Below, one piece after another: positions 1 to 11,350 of a stretch of DNA of 64,000 nt. Positions within the stretch are counted from its first letter, which is position 1; each line of letters begins with the position of its first letter. Source of the DNA: Gnetum montanum (lineage: Eukaryota; Streptophyta; Gnetopsida; Gnetales; Gnetaceae). The stretch covers positions 63,714 through 127,713 of the forward strand of contig MNCI01030720.1 of the NCBI GenBank assembly GCA_015680685.1, written 5' to 3'. Both the position numbers and the translations under genes were made by a program. The notes under the pieces were generated by a model. It worked only from the letters and a program-made list of their open reading frames with translations. It was not told the DNA's origin and ran no database searches.

Positions 1-1028
1 GACGGCGAGGGATCTATGTGCCGCAGTGAATGCCCTGGGGAGGCCAACATCTTGTGAGATTAGGGTTTCATCATACCAGGGTTTCTAAAAATCGCAAAAA
101 CCTTCAAACTTTTCTGAAATGCTTTGTTGTTTCTTCTGGGTTGCCTTCTTTGTTCCCATCGTTGTCTCCATTTTTTCCATGTGCCATTGCTTGGACGTAG
201 ATCGTTTGTCTGTCTGTGCAAAGTACAGGGATGAGGGTTTTGTGGCCTGCCCATATTTTCACGTCTGTGTTTGCAGGTTTGGTGTGATGGCGATGCAGAT
301 TTGCTTGCTGCAAATATGATGGCAAATCCACAATCCTCATTGAGGGTGGTCGTAAAATGCACGTTTTGGCTCCAAAAATGCAGCAGGTGGGGGTGTCCCC
401 AGAAGTTTTCCTAGAAATCTAGTTCCAGCTGCATAATATCCACTGCTTCTACCGAATCCAGACTAATAGAACTTACAATCACCTGCTGATGCTACTATTA
501 AAAGTTACTGCTGCTGTGATGCCCTTAATGAAACTCGCAGCCATTACTGAAAACCTCCGTTCCTTCTTAGCATCTCTGTTGTTTGGTGGTTTTTGTCTGG
601 TTTCACTGTGCCTTGTGATCGTCTTCAACTTTTTGTGCTTTCTTTGGATCGACATTTTCAGCAACGTTAATGGTGGCAGTATAAAGCAACGGCTGCGGCG
701 GTGTCTATTGGCTTGGCCGTGACCTTGCGGTGGCCATGTATTTTCCATAATAAATTATAGAAAAACATGATGTGCAACTATGTACGGCATAGCGGCTTGG
801 TTCCTCAGTAAAAGAAAATTTAGATTTTTACAATGTGGTAAAAACCCAATTCTAACAACTTATTTTTTATCCCAATTCCTCCGTGCTAAAGCACTCATAT
901 AATATATAAAAAGAAATGGCCGTTACCATATTGGGGAACAATTATTTGGTTATGCCATTAAATTGTTGGAATGAAGGTTTTGAAATGGTCTCTGAGCGCG
1001 TTTTAGAATAAGGCGTGCGTCTGCGGTG
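1..1028 (+). promoter_or_regulatory. GC-richer flank, possible promoter/5' leader of the CW zinc-finger gene fragment
   Basis: This stretch is visibly richer in G and C than the rest of the window and shows no similarity to the retroelements I could follow. It carries a telo-box-like TTAGGGTTT at 60-68, an element common in promoters and leaders of plant housekeeping genes, and several C/T-rich stretches. The only open frames are short and overlapping; one at 489-722 would give a hydrophobic 77-residue peptide but has no other support. Its position directly upstream of the ATG at 1029 suggests promoter plus 5' untranslated leader. That is inference: no splice pattern or TATA box is convincing. 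Confidence 0.35.
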
Positions 1029-1295
1029 ATGGCGGACAATGAGCTTGAAGAAAGCGAGACTTGCACTGGCAACTATGACCCAGACGTTGCCCTCTCCTAC
1101 ATTGATACCAAACTGCACAATTGTTTGAAACATTTGTACAAGGACTTTAAAGGCAAAGTGTCAGTAGAAAACTTGGGGCAAAACTTGGAGGTTATGGTTC
1201 CTTTTTGCCAACCCATAAATGATCACCATCACACTTACCTCAACCAAGGGCCCAAGCCCCACATACAAGCAATAATGCTTCACAAACACTTTTAA
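1029..1295 (+). pseudogene. Fragment of CW-type zinc-finger protein, N-terminal exon
   Basis: The 88 codons from the ATG at 1029 start with an acidic MADNELEESET stretch, then DPDVALSYIDTKL, then a segment reading KDFKGKVSVENLG. This order matches the N-terminal signature I know from plant CW-type (Cys-Trp) zinc-finger proteins: ELEEGEA, DPDVALSYIDEKL, KDFEGGVSAENLGAKFGGYGSFLPTYQRSP. Those nuclear proteins read histone methylation through a CW domain that lies far downstream and is absent here. The second half of the signature is badly changed: PFCQPIN stands where SFLPTYQ is expected. The frame stops at 1293-1295, within about 30 bases of the truncated gag of element O. A fragment captured by, or cut by, a retrotransposon is more likely than a working exon. 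Confidence 0.6.
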
Positions 1296-2970
1296 TAAAT
1301 TTTATCACGCCAACCTATTCCATGAAATGGCCAAAATGTGCCAACACTATGATACTTTGGTGGATAGTAGGGAGAGGAAGTATGGACAAAAGTATTTTCA
1401 GGAAATATTGGACATTGGAAGTAATATCCATAAGGATTAGATTGTCTATATGGATACTGATGCCTTATGGCGGCATTTCCCATGCTTGTGATTGTTGCCA
1501 CTATTATTGGTATTGTGCCTACAACTGAGGATTAGAAATTATTAAATAATAAAATTACTAGTACGATTGTCTAAAATTTCCTTGCAGATAAGGTAATCAT
1601 TTGGGCATTTGTTTCTTGATAAACATGGAATTGAGTATGTATATATAGACTCTTATAAGTTGATCATAGCAGGGCAACATCCCTTAGGATGCTCATATTG
1701 GCACACTTTACATCCTTCATTATCTTCAAAACTAAAGTCTATTATTTCCTCTATTGCAACAACTTTTCCTTTGTGCTTGTAGCTTTCATGTCCATTATCT
1801 CTTCTCTTCTTCTTTTCTTTACTTATGTTTAAGGCTTGTTTAGTCTTTTCCTCTACTATCTTTAGTGCTATAGTGAAGTTTTCATCTATAGAATCCCACA
1901 CCTTTGTTGTAATTTCATTGACTAATTTTTGAATTAGTAGTATTTTGGCGAATCGTATCTTTTAAGGTTTCTAATTGTTGGATCTTTATTATATTCTTCT
2001 ATTGATTCTTTTTTCCTTAGTTCTCCTTTCTTTTGCCACTTGGTCTGTGAGTCTTTGGATTTAATAGGTTATCATTTTGGATAATATACCTTGGTCATAT
2101 ACCCCAAGGGCCTCTCTCATCTTATTCCTTAGCCCATTGACAATATGTTGTAGTTGTTCCCTTTGAGAAAATTTGTGGCCTGGACACCAATGTAGTAAGG
2201 AATAGTGTATGATCATTGTTACATTAAGGGATTCATGTGTCCCTTATTTACATTCTTAGATCTATTTTCTTAAATTTGACACTTTAGAATAGGTTTGATA
2301 TTTGTCATTGAAGACTTCTAGCATGGTACTCCATCTTCAAATTAATTTTAGTTCTAATGATTTGTTCTATCTCTCTACTTTCTTTATGAGAGTTTTGGGA
2401 AACAAATTCAACTTGTTCTAATCATTTTCTATATTTTATAAGACATAAGGATTGTGTAAGTCTTGGAGATAATGTTGTGGATCTGCATTGTATTTTCTTT
2501 CAAATTTTGGAATGTTATTCATGTCTAGTTGCTAGGTGCAACTATCCCTTGTGTGCTTGGTAGAAATTTATATAGCTTCCTAACTATTGATCATGTTGCG
2601 AATGGCCAATAAGGGCTCTCCCTAGTCTTCTTGTTCATAAGCTCTATTGTAATGATGATTCCTTCAATGCTCATGATGTTCTCTCCCCTCATGTTTGATC
2701 TTTTCTCTTATTTCATCATGGTTATCATCCTCTTTATTGGGATGCCTTCTTCAATATGCATGTCCCTCATGGCCTTTCCTTCTTCCCCCATCATGATCCC
2801 TGAGTTTTCATTTTCTCTTATCAAAATCTATGAACGAATGTGAGGAAGAAGATGAAGGAGTTGAAGAATAGTGCCAGCTAGTTCTCCTTCTATAACTCCT
2901 TGATTCATTTCTTCTTAACCCATTAGACGTTTTAGGCCTTGAATCCCTCCTAAGTCTAGAGTCCTTATTA
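1296..2970 (-). pseudogene. O gag, central and C-terminal part
   Basis: Read on the minus strand, this contains, in order, a Ser-rich linker (SSTPSSSSS, 2870-2830), an Arg/His-rich stretch (2830-2630), a retrotransposon gag helix region (about 2330-2080), a Lys-rich segment ending in EHPKGC (1901-1653) and a Tyr/Pro-rich tail with NPYGYY (1501-1292). Each block has a counterpart in M gag in the same order: 20310, 20430, 20950, 21300-21510 and 21730-21880. Gag forms the cytoplasmic virus-like particle. Stops and frameshifts break every frame. The pieces at 1653-1901 and 1292-1501 are the longest surviving frames. The left end stops at the junction with the zinc-finger fragment. Confidence 0.75.
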
Positions 2971-5136
2971 TGCTATGCTTTATTTAGTGCTTGCACTATA
3001 GAATGTGAAAGTCAATTAAATGGAGGACCGTGAGTTACATGGAAGTAAGGTGCTAGAATCATGGTGAAGAATAATTAACATTAATTCACTCTAATCAAAA
3101 ACAAACATCATCATTTAATCATCAATCATAAGAATAATTCTCATTACAACAATCATGAATAACTTCAATCTTAGATCTACAAATTCTATGAAATCTATTC
3201 TCTATTTTCTTTATATATCTCTATCTATCTATGTGTGTATATCTCTACATCCTTCCTCTCCATCTATTTGGAAATTCCTCTTATAGTTCTACTTTAAACT
3301 AGTATGAAAATAGCTTCCATTAATGGTTACAATAATCTCTAGCTAATTGTTGTGGTTGAGTGTGAGTCACAACTAGGTCATAGCTTCTTATCTATAGAAA
3401 AATCTCCAAGTCAATCAACTACCATGATCAGCAATCTTCCTCAATCATTCCCAATAGTTGAGTATTCAAATCCAAATGGTCAAATCATCAAACTAAGTAA
3501 AGAAGATTCATAATGACTATGACATGGGTGTGGGTCGTGGCAGCTCATAGTGATGAATTTGCTTTTCTTTGAAAAATTAAATTATTAGTGGCTATGAGTG
3601 GCATGATGAAGAAACTCTAAGCTATGGCCTCATGTAAGTTGTATGAGCTAGTAGTATCTTGTCCAATGTATACATAGCTTCCATACTACCACCACCTCCA
3701 TCTAAAGCGAAGTCCATTTGCTCTTCAATCCTCTAATGCTAAAATTCAACTTCCAATAATCATAGAATAGGTATTGTTTCATTGATGAGTTGGAAGATGA
3801 TTAGAACTCATACTATCAATTGAGACTCTAAGATACAAATGGCTGTAGGTTACATGAACTAATAGCTACCCATCCAAGATTGCAAAATAGAAGAACAAAG
3901 TACAACTAGTATAAATTCATGTCATAACATAGCTTCTAACTAAATTTTTATTGTTCCAATAAATGAGAGAGAAAGAATGCACATGAATTAATGAAAATGC
4001 AATAAATTAGATCATATAATAGAAATAACCCCCTCTAATAATATTCAAAACATACAACTAGAGAATGGAAAGAAGAAGTGGGAGACAAAATGCTCAAGCC
4101 AAAGGGGCTTAGCCTTCTTCCACTACAGGTCCAATAGCCTTTGCTGAAGGAAGAGATTGAGGCACATCTTTACCTTCCCCTTTACTCATGAAGTCCTACT
4201 CTATTGCTTTGTCATTCACCTAGTCTCTAGGACTAGATGGTCTAGCTTGATCTACATCATTGATTGGGGATCCCATAGGTGCAAATTCTAGGTCCACCGA
4301 CTTACCCACCTCTTGAAGACTCACCATTTGGTGAACATTCCTCTTGCTAGAAAATAAATGGTGTTCTAGGATCTCCACATTAGAGGCCAAATAGTACTAT
4401 CTCCTCTCTAATTGGTTGTAGTGAGCATGGAGATATGCCTCCATATGATTGCACTATGTAATGAGTTTTTTCTAAAGGATGTCTAGATGGGTCATCAGTT
4501 GAGATTTAGCTCCCACCAAAGTTGGATCAACTCCCACCATACCCTACTACTATTGCGGCTAATATTGTTATTATTATTATTACTTTTGTGGCTATTGTTG
4601 CTATAGATCAGCATAATGAACCTTCCAAGTAGTCCTACCACCATCTCTTAAAATCTATGAATCAGGAATTCACCAAACCTCCTCAAAACATGTCCTAGGT
4701 AAGCATTGCATGTAGAAGGCACATCCCAAATTCAAAAACTAGTCCTCACCCTAGGTGATGATCTCCTTGATGGGCAAGGCAAGTGGCTAAATCTGGAAGT
4801 GTCGATATAGCATAAGGAATATCAATGGAAAGGGGACCTTATTAGCATCTTGAACTACCAACTCCATCTTGGACAAAATAATACATGGGTAATTAAGGAT
4901 GCAAGGATCCTCTAAGTCACTGATCATCAACATGCCAAAGGACATGGCATGTGTGAAATGTGAGCTACCCAAGATGTTCATCATGATAGCCCTTGCAAGA
5001 ACCCACCTTTTAGGAGAAAGGTTCTTGTAAGTCCATCCTATCTCATCCATGGCTACATCAAGAAAGAGCTCCACAAACTAGGTCTTTTGTTTTGATGATG
5101 TCTCCACAAAATGTTGTCTATTCATTCCTACTTGCA
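2971..5136 (-). repeat. X 3' LTR (about 2.17 kb)
   Basis: The whole segment has a diverged counterpart in the same orientation at 18461-18670 followed by 53994-55942. In minus orientation it starts with TGCAAGTAGG at 5136 and ends with CA at 2971. Matching landmarks include the LTR terminus with TGCTTGCACT (2989 versus 18481), the (TCTA)n-like stretch near 3220, and a coding-like segment at 4787-5074. It is AT-rich and has a short TATC/TCTA simple repeat near 3213-3250. The terminal position at 5136 is inferred from where similarity to the other copy fades. Confidence 0.7.
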
Positions 5137-5480
5137 TCTCAAGGACCTCAATGACGAGAGCCTCGTTGATGTCATATGACCTAATGCTAACCTAGAAAGT
5201 CCATGAAGTAGGAGGGGTCCTCCAAAATGTGAGGTAGCACTAACAAGCTTCCTATCAAAACAAAATCCAAATTGTGCATTGTTAAGGATACTCCTACTAA
5301 TGAATTTACTAGTTTCATTAAAGGATCGAAGATCCTAGGTGCCCTCAATGGCACCTAGGGAACTTCTCCTCTAAGCACTCACATACTAGATGCTTCATGC
5401 ACTCCCTATAAGCATGTTCCTTCTCCTCCTCCTAAGTATGTCATTGTGCTTTTAGATCTCTAGTCACTAAAGATTATCCC
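4787..5480 (-). pseudogene. Extra coding-like region of X running into its 3' LTR
   Basis: A minus-strand frame begins upstream of the LTR border (about 5480-5137) and continues across it. The LTR part reads VELFLDVAMDEIGW followed by SHFTHAMSFGMLM, ending around 4787. The 5' LTR copy preserves the same words at 55880-55692 (FLDVAMDE, SHFTHVMSFGMLV), so coding character was kept in both LTRs. I do not recognise the product. The position after integrase matches that of env-like or accessory ORFs in Athila/Tat elements, but no signal peptide or membrane segment is visible. In-frame stops are present, for example just before VELFLD. Confidence 0.42.
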
Positions 5481-8159
5481 TATGGATGTCCCCTCTTGTG
5501 CTGGGATGTGCAAGAAGTTCCTTGCTACAAGAAATATCAATACACATATACAAATAATATAATGCATGAACTAAACATAAAAAAAATGCAATAACACATA
5601 AAATTCAAATTTCAAAGACATATTTCAAATACATGCAAAGAACTTAAAAGAGAACTATGACAATTGAAACTTGTACTTGTAAATCTTAACACTTTTGGTA
5701 CCTCCAACTAAGTCTACATTATTCTCGACATAATTGCCTAGTGCAAAGATAACAAATCATATACATGATTGATGAAAAATTTAAATAACATAATTATTAC
5801 TTTTTGTAAATATGCACAATAGATTGAGGACATAACATAATGCAAGATAGCTCTAGCTTAGAAAAATAATTTAGCTTAGTATTGAATTATCTCAAGAAAG
5901 ATATCTCTAATTGCACCTAATGTCCTTCCTAGGAGTAAAATTGAATTTCAAGCATGCACAACCCTAACATTATGATTCCATAGTTGAGATAAGTAGCTTC
6001 ATTCCTAAGCAAAAACCAAACTTTTAGAAATTTAAAGGTACAAAAGCTCTAAATCTTCTATATAGTCCCTAGCATTATCTTAATGCCTAATTATATATAT
6101 TAGATATAAATCAAAAGATTTGAAGCTATAAGGAAAAATAAAAATCTAATCTATTACCCATACAAAGTCACAAAAATATTTGGAATAGAACAAGAAGAAA
6201 GAGGAGCAAACCAGGGAAGATACTAGAAAGAGGAGCAAGTCATCCATACAATCTTTATTCAACTCCAAAAATAATGCTAATACCCCAAATGTGATCAGAA
6301 CAATGCACTATAGAAAATATGAGAGAAAAACATTAAATAAATAGAGTTTTTAAGTCTACCTTAGGCATTTTGAAAAGGAAGGAAGGCTTGAAGGTCAGAT
6401 TCAATGGGTATTCTCGCAATGGTAGCTTGCCTTAGATTTGGAATGTGTCATGTGGTGCTTTGTAATGCAAAATAAGGTTTTTTTTAATGTGCTATTATTT
6501 TTTCATTTTTTAATCAAATTATGACCAACTATGAGTCTCAACCCCTTGCAACACAAAAACAAAGAATTTTAGGAAATTTAAAATTTTCACCAACTATGGA
6601 TCGCAGTTATCCTCACTATTTTAAAATCCAAAAGAATAACACTACAATGTAGCAAGATGTGAATTGTAGTTGTTGGCACTGTCTAAAACCTAAAGATATG
6701 AATTCTTAAAATGTGATTAACTGCAAGTTACAACACATCATAGGTGCCAAAATTTAAGAAATTGAGCTTCCAAGGTAATTACAACTTGCAACGAAGCTCG
6801 TAGTGAGACTTTGAGGGACTATGAATCATACCCTCCCACACTTTCTAGCCTAAAATAATTTTTCAAAAAATATTAAGAAAAAGAAAATAGAAAAAGAAGT
6901 TAAAAATAGCAAAAATAATGAATAAAAACCTTGTGAAAGAAGAATAACTAAGATGTTAGTACTTAGTAAATATCAAGACATTGGGTGATAACTTAAGTGA
7001 ATTATTGTCAAAAAAATAATGCAAATACACAACACTATCACATTCAAATGTTTATGAATCAATTTTTATCAACTTATTCATGTCTTATGGTACTACACCT
7101 TACAAAAATACATAGTCTTCCTTACTAATAGTAGTTGTTGATGATGGAAACTCTATATGCATCAACATAATTTCGTCATTCTATGATTATGAATAAGAGA
7201 GAGCATTAGCATCCAAAACATCTTAGTACCTAATAATTCTCTTTTTCTTTTTTCTTTCCTTTTTATTTCTTTCTCTTCTCTTTAGTGATTAGGGGATTGC
7301 TACACTACCATCAGAACATGATTCGTAAACAACAAAAACTTTGCTCCTGGTGCAATTTGATGGTTGCAATAGGATAAGATGACTGTTAGAAACCATTCTC
7401 AGGTCTATACACATATAATAGGTTACGATTGCATACTATACTACCATCAGAATTTGGTCTATAAACAACAGAAATTTTGCTTCTGGTACAAATTCAATCC
7501 ATATGCAAGTCACTTCCCATGAGTACCCCCATGATTCATGTTTAATTTCCCATAACATCTCTTATCCCAAGTCCCTAATTAAGGAAGACCCATAGCCTTA
7601 GGTTTGTCATGGGATAACATATTGAGTTAATAATATGTCTAGTACAATTCAAGAGAATGTAATTACTTTTCAACTAAAAAAGTAATAATCCATAATCCAA
7701 TCTTTTCTCTATTTATAATGAAATATAAAATTTAAAAATTTAAAAATGTTTTAAAGACAAAAGTTTCCAACAATCCATGCCATTGAACAATTCAAACCTC
7801 CATCAATTTAACTCATTGAAGTCTAAATACCATGAAAGATATGTTATCATAAATACTACCAAAGACTTGATAACAACAATGATCACTACCATGCATAAGT
7901 ATTAATAGAAATATATTTTATGGCTCATAGTACTTGTCACCCAATCATTGTAGAAGATAAAGAACATAACTACAAAGTTATTAATCTATCATGATAAAAA
8001 AGCATGAAGATCATACAATCTCATAAGGACACATTCAAAACCAGTCCATAATCAAGTTAAATTCAACTTACTGAGAAAAATAATCAAATAAAGTAATTGT
8101 CTCATTATCAAGAAAGGGTTGTTATTCAAAATAATGTTTAAGTCATTGACCATTCACAT
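5481..8159 (-). other. X 3' non-coding region between integrase and LTR
   Basis: AT-rich sequence with no reading frame I can support. It should be the long spacer between integrase and the 3' LTR of X. At 7297-7370 and 7432-7500 there is a diverged direct duplication of about 65 bp (words ACTACCATCAGAA and AAACAACA) offset by roughly 134 bp. No purine tract is obvious immediately before the LTR at 5136; the sequence there is mixed. Confidence 0.5.
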
Positions 8160-9200
8160 GAAAAGACTAAGAACTACCAGGTCTAGACATGTTAATAGGG
8201 CCATTATGTAAGACCTTAATAATCCTGAAAGGTCCCTCCCATTTTGATACTAATTTCCTAGAAAAATTTTTAAGCCTCATATTAAATAATAACACTAAAT
8301 CACCTTCTAAGAATAACTTCCTCATGATCTTTTTATTATGCCACATTTTCATCTATTTCTTATACAAACATTTTCTATCTAAAGTGTGCATTTGATCTTC
8401 ATCTAAATGGTTCAAAGCTAATAAATGGGTAGAAATACATCATTCCAAGTTCATTTTCAATTGACATTACATTCAAAAGAACTTGTTCTATATCGAAGAA
8501 GGAACAAGACATTACTTACGAATATTAGTTCATATGGGGTACAACTAAGAGATGAATTATATGATGTACAAATAGCCCATAATGCATCTAACAAATGATA
8601 AGACCAATATATTTTGTTCTTTTCTACAAATTTCTACAAAATGTTTTTCATTTCCTTACTCATACTTTCAAATAAACCATTTGATTAAGGATGATATGTA
8701 GTAGCAATACGATGTGTAATTCCCATTTTGGGAGCAATTTCTCCATGATATCATTAACAAAATGTGTGACATGATCACTAATTAAGATTCATTGGTGTTT
8801 AGAGCATAGAATTAAATCTTCTCTTAAAAACCTAACTACTATTTTAGCATCATCATACCTAGTTGCTTTTGCCAAAACCCATTTTAAGACATAATAAACA
8901 GAAACTAAAATATACTTACATGAGTTACTTCAAGGAAAAGAGGCCATGAAATCAATGTCTCAACAATCAAAGGGCCCACACTCCTCTGAGATAGGTAACA
9001 ATGGCATGTCTTGTCATCTTGTGAGTCCACCCATTTACTAGCATTGATCACATCTCTTACAATATTCATATGTATCTTTAAATAAAGTAGGACAATAAAA
9101 GCCAAAATGAATAATTTTGTATGAAGTTTTCTTACCCGCAAAGTGATCTCCTCACACTTCATCATGGTTGAAAGTAATTATTTCTTTTTTTTCTTATTTT
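8160..9200 (-). pseudogene. X integrase
   Basis: Minus-strand integrase, which would insert retroelement cDNA into the host chromosome. A zinc-binding segment at about 9160-9030 shows HFAGKKTSYK and ends in CKRCDQC. It is followed by FDC, a stop, then DIDFMASFP (about 8970-8925), matching the usual 'FDVWGIDFMGPFP' stretch with the Trp codon now a stop. The C-terminal part at 8352-8167 reads EGDLVLLFNMRLKNF then SKWEGPF, the typical tail after the catalytic core. Stops and frameshifts make it non-functional. It continues from RH at its right side. Confidence 0.72.
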
Positions 9201-10178
9201 GGTAAACATCATCCAATGATCTAATCTTTGCAAATCTTGTACATAAATGGATCCTCCCAAATGAATGATTGTGCCTTCATGAAAAAGGCCTATTTTTGTC
9301 CCTTAGTCTAAGACTTTGGTAGTTTGCATACAACTAAATAATTAGCAATATTCCCAGATCAAGGATATAGAACCTTAAGAATAACAAACTTAGGCCAATA
9401 AGAAAACAATTACTCATCCAAAAATAAATTGTTAAATGTGTGACACATCTTCAAATCCACATTATGCTCCAATCTAGATAAATGATCTACCACTAAATTT
9501 TTAGATCCCTTCTTATCATGAATTACCAAATCAAATTCTTGCAACATAAGACACCAATGAATTAGTCTTAGATTTTCAATTCATTTATTATGCAAATATT
9601 TAATATTAGCATGATTAGTAAATACTATTGTACAAAACCCAATTAAATAATGGCAAAAATTATCTAAACAACACACAACCACTAACATCTCTTTCTCAAT
9701 GGTAATATAATTAATTTCACTAAGGGTTAATGTCTTACAAATATAATAAATAACATACAAAACATTATCTTCATGCTAATCCAATATGGGACCAAATAAC
9801 CTAAGATCCTTATCCATAAACCTATGCAAGATTAATTTAAGATTATGTAAAGCATCAAAGAATGAATCACCATAGACTAAAAATTCATCCACGAAAATCT
9901 CAAGAAAAGAATCAATCATATCTAAAAAAATAGATGTCATGGCCCTTTGAAATGTAGCAGGAGCATTACATAACCCAAAGGGCATACATCTAAATGCAAA
10001 AGTCCCTCATAATCTGGTAAAGTTGATTTTATGTTAATCTTCTAGGGAAATTAAAATATGATTATAACTGCTAAAATCATCAAGAAACAAATAAAATTCA
10101 TGATCTTGAAGTTTATCTAAAACTTAATCTAAATATCAAATTGAAAAGTGATCCTTGTGGACCTTTGGTATGTCAAAA
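9201..10178 (-). pseudogene. X reverse transcriptase (C-terminal part) and RNase H
   Basis: Read on the minus strand from 10178, the RT starts at KDHF, continues with LDDFSSYN and GTFAF then MPFGLCNAPATFQRAM (9985-9930), and shows FVDEFLVYGD at the catalytic loop (about 9905-9870). The expected motif is Y/F-x-D-D, so the second catalytic Asp is changed to Glu. RNase H and connection sequences follow down to about 9200 in broken frames. The N-terminal part of the same RT lies beyond element C at 14436-14760. Confidence 0.75.
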
Positions 10179-11295
10179 TGCTAAGAAAAATGGAAGACAA
10201 GGTTGTTTGTATGTGTGTGTGTGATTATCGTGCTTGTAAGACAAAACCTTGGATCAAGACAAGAAGGTTTGCAAAAGTTTGATGACAATGGACAAGGAAC
10301 AATGAATTCATCATGCAAACGAAGGTTAAAGAAAGATGTCTTTAAGAAACAATAGGCATCTTGGTAGAATTAGAGAATGCATAGGCAAAGACATCTTCAA
10401 GAAACATTAGACATCTTTACTTAGGCATAGAAATCTTCCACTAGGCAAAGACATCTTCACAAAATGTAGGCTAGTTTCCAAAAGATGTCTTTCACTAGAC
10501 AAAGACATCTTCCCAAAATGGGAATTTTAGAAAGACATCTTTCCTAGACAAAGATGTCTTTCTAGAGGGAAAATAGAAAAAGATGTCTTAGACATGAAGA
10601 AGATGTCTTCCGTGACTATTAGGTACCGTTAACTAGCCATTGCATGAGTTCCAAGATGGATTTGGATGCATGGTAGTTATAAAAAGATATCATATGCATT
10701 GGGAAATGTTCCAAGCTCTTGTACAATCATTGTATAATCATTTTTCAATCATTTTAATAATTGTTTCTCTTCATTATATTATCATTTTTCCATTGTAAAA
10801 GGTGTTGTACCTCAAAGTATAAGGATTGACAAAATAAATTGCATTCATCCCTTGTAATGATTGTTCTCCCTTGTTACCCTGTGGGGTTGATGCGCTTCTT
10901 GCAGGAAGGCATCTTGATTGAGCTTGTTAGGATCCTACAGGATTGAGTGGTTGGTATTGTGACACAACACTTTTGAGTAAAGCTCAAGATTATAAAGGTT
11001 CTAGAAGCCTAGAAACCACATTCTAAGCCTAATGGGACCTTGTGGGATTGAGTGGTTGGTGTAGTGTCCCAACACTCCAAAGCGAGGCTTGAAGATTGTA
11101 CAGGGTGTGGACCCTTCAAATCACATTTGAGAGCAACAAATTCTAGAGTTGTGCATGGGATCTACCCTTCGAGTGTGGACTACCCAAGTTAGGGAACCAC
11201 ATTAAATTTGGTGTGTGTGCTTTGTCCAAATAATTTCAATTTGGAGAACTTATTCATTCGCCCCACCCCCCTCCTTCTAAGTTCAATGATACCCA
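10179..11295 (+). repeat. C 5' LTR
   Basis: It starts TGCTAAGAAAAATGG and ends just before the tRNA primer site; it is matched by 13331-14435. A TATAAAAAG box at about 10678 is a likely promoter. Upstream of it, 10336-10610 holds about ten copies of GATGTC or its reverse complement GACATC, mostly flanked by runs of A and T, which look like a U3 enhancer array. The end region is rich in C (CCCCACCCCCCTCC at 11259-11273). Confidence 0.8.
10678..10686 (+). promoter_or_regulatory. Putative TATA box in C 5' LTR
   Basis: TATAAAAAG lies about 70 bases downstream of the GATGTC repeat array, a plausible U3/R promoter layout. In the 3' LTR the matching sequence near 13813 is altered to TATAAGAAG. Confidence 0.45.
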
Positions 11296-11297
11296 AG

Positions 11298-11309
11298 TGG
11301 TATCAGAGC
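11298..11309 (+). other. C primer-binding site (initiator-Met tRNA)
   Basis: TGGTATCAGAGC is the classic plant copia PBS, complementary to the 3' end of initiator methionine tRNA. It starts two bases after the inferred LTR end (11295) and is undamaged, unlike the PBS sites of the gypsy elements here. Confidence 0.9.
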
Positions 11310-11350
11310 CTATTACTCTTCTTTATCATCATCAACTTTAAAAGTGAACA

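Noticed and set aside
489-722. 77-residue hydrophobic plus-strand frame resembling a membrane peptide
   Set aside because: No homology recognised, no conserved neighbours, and an overlapping frame on the other strand; hydrophobicity follows from T-rich sequence.
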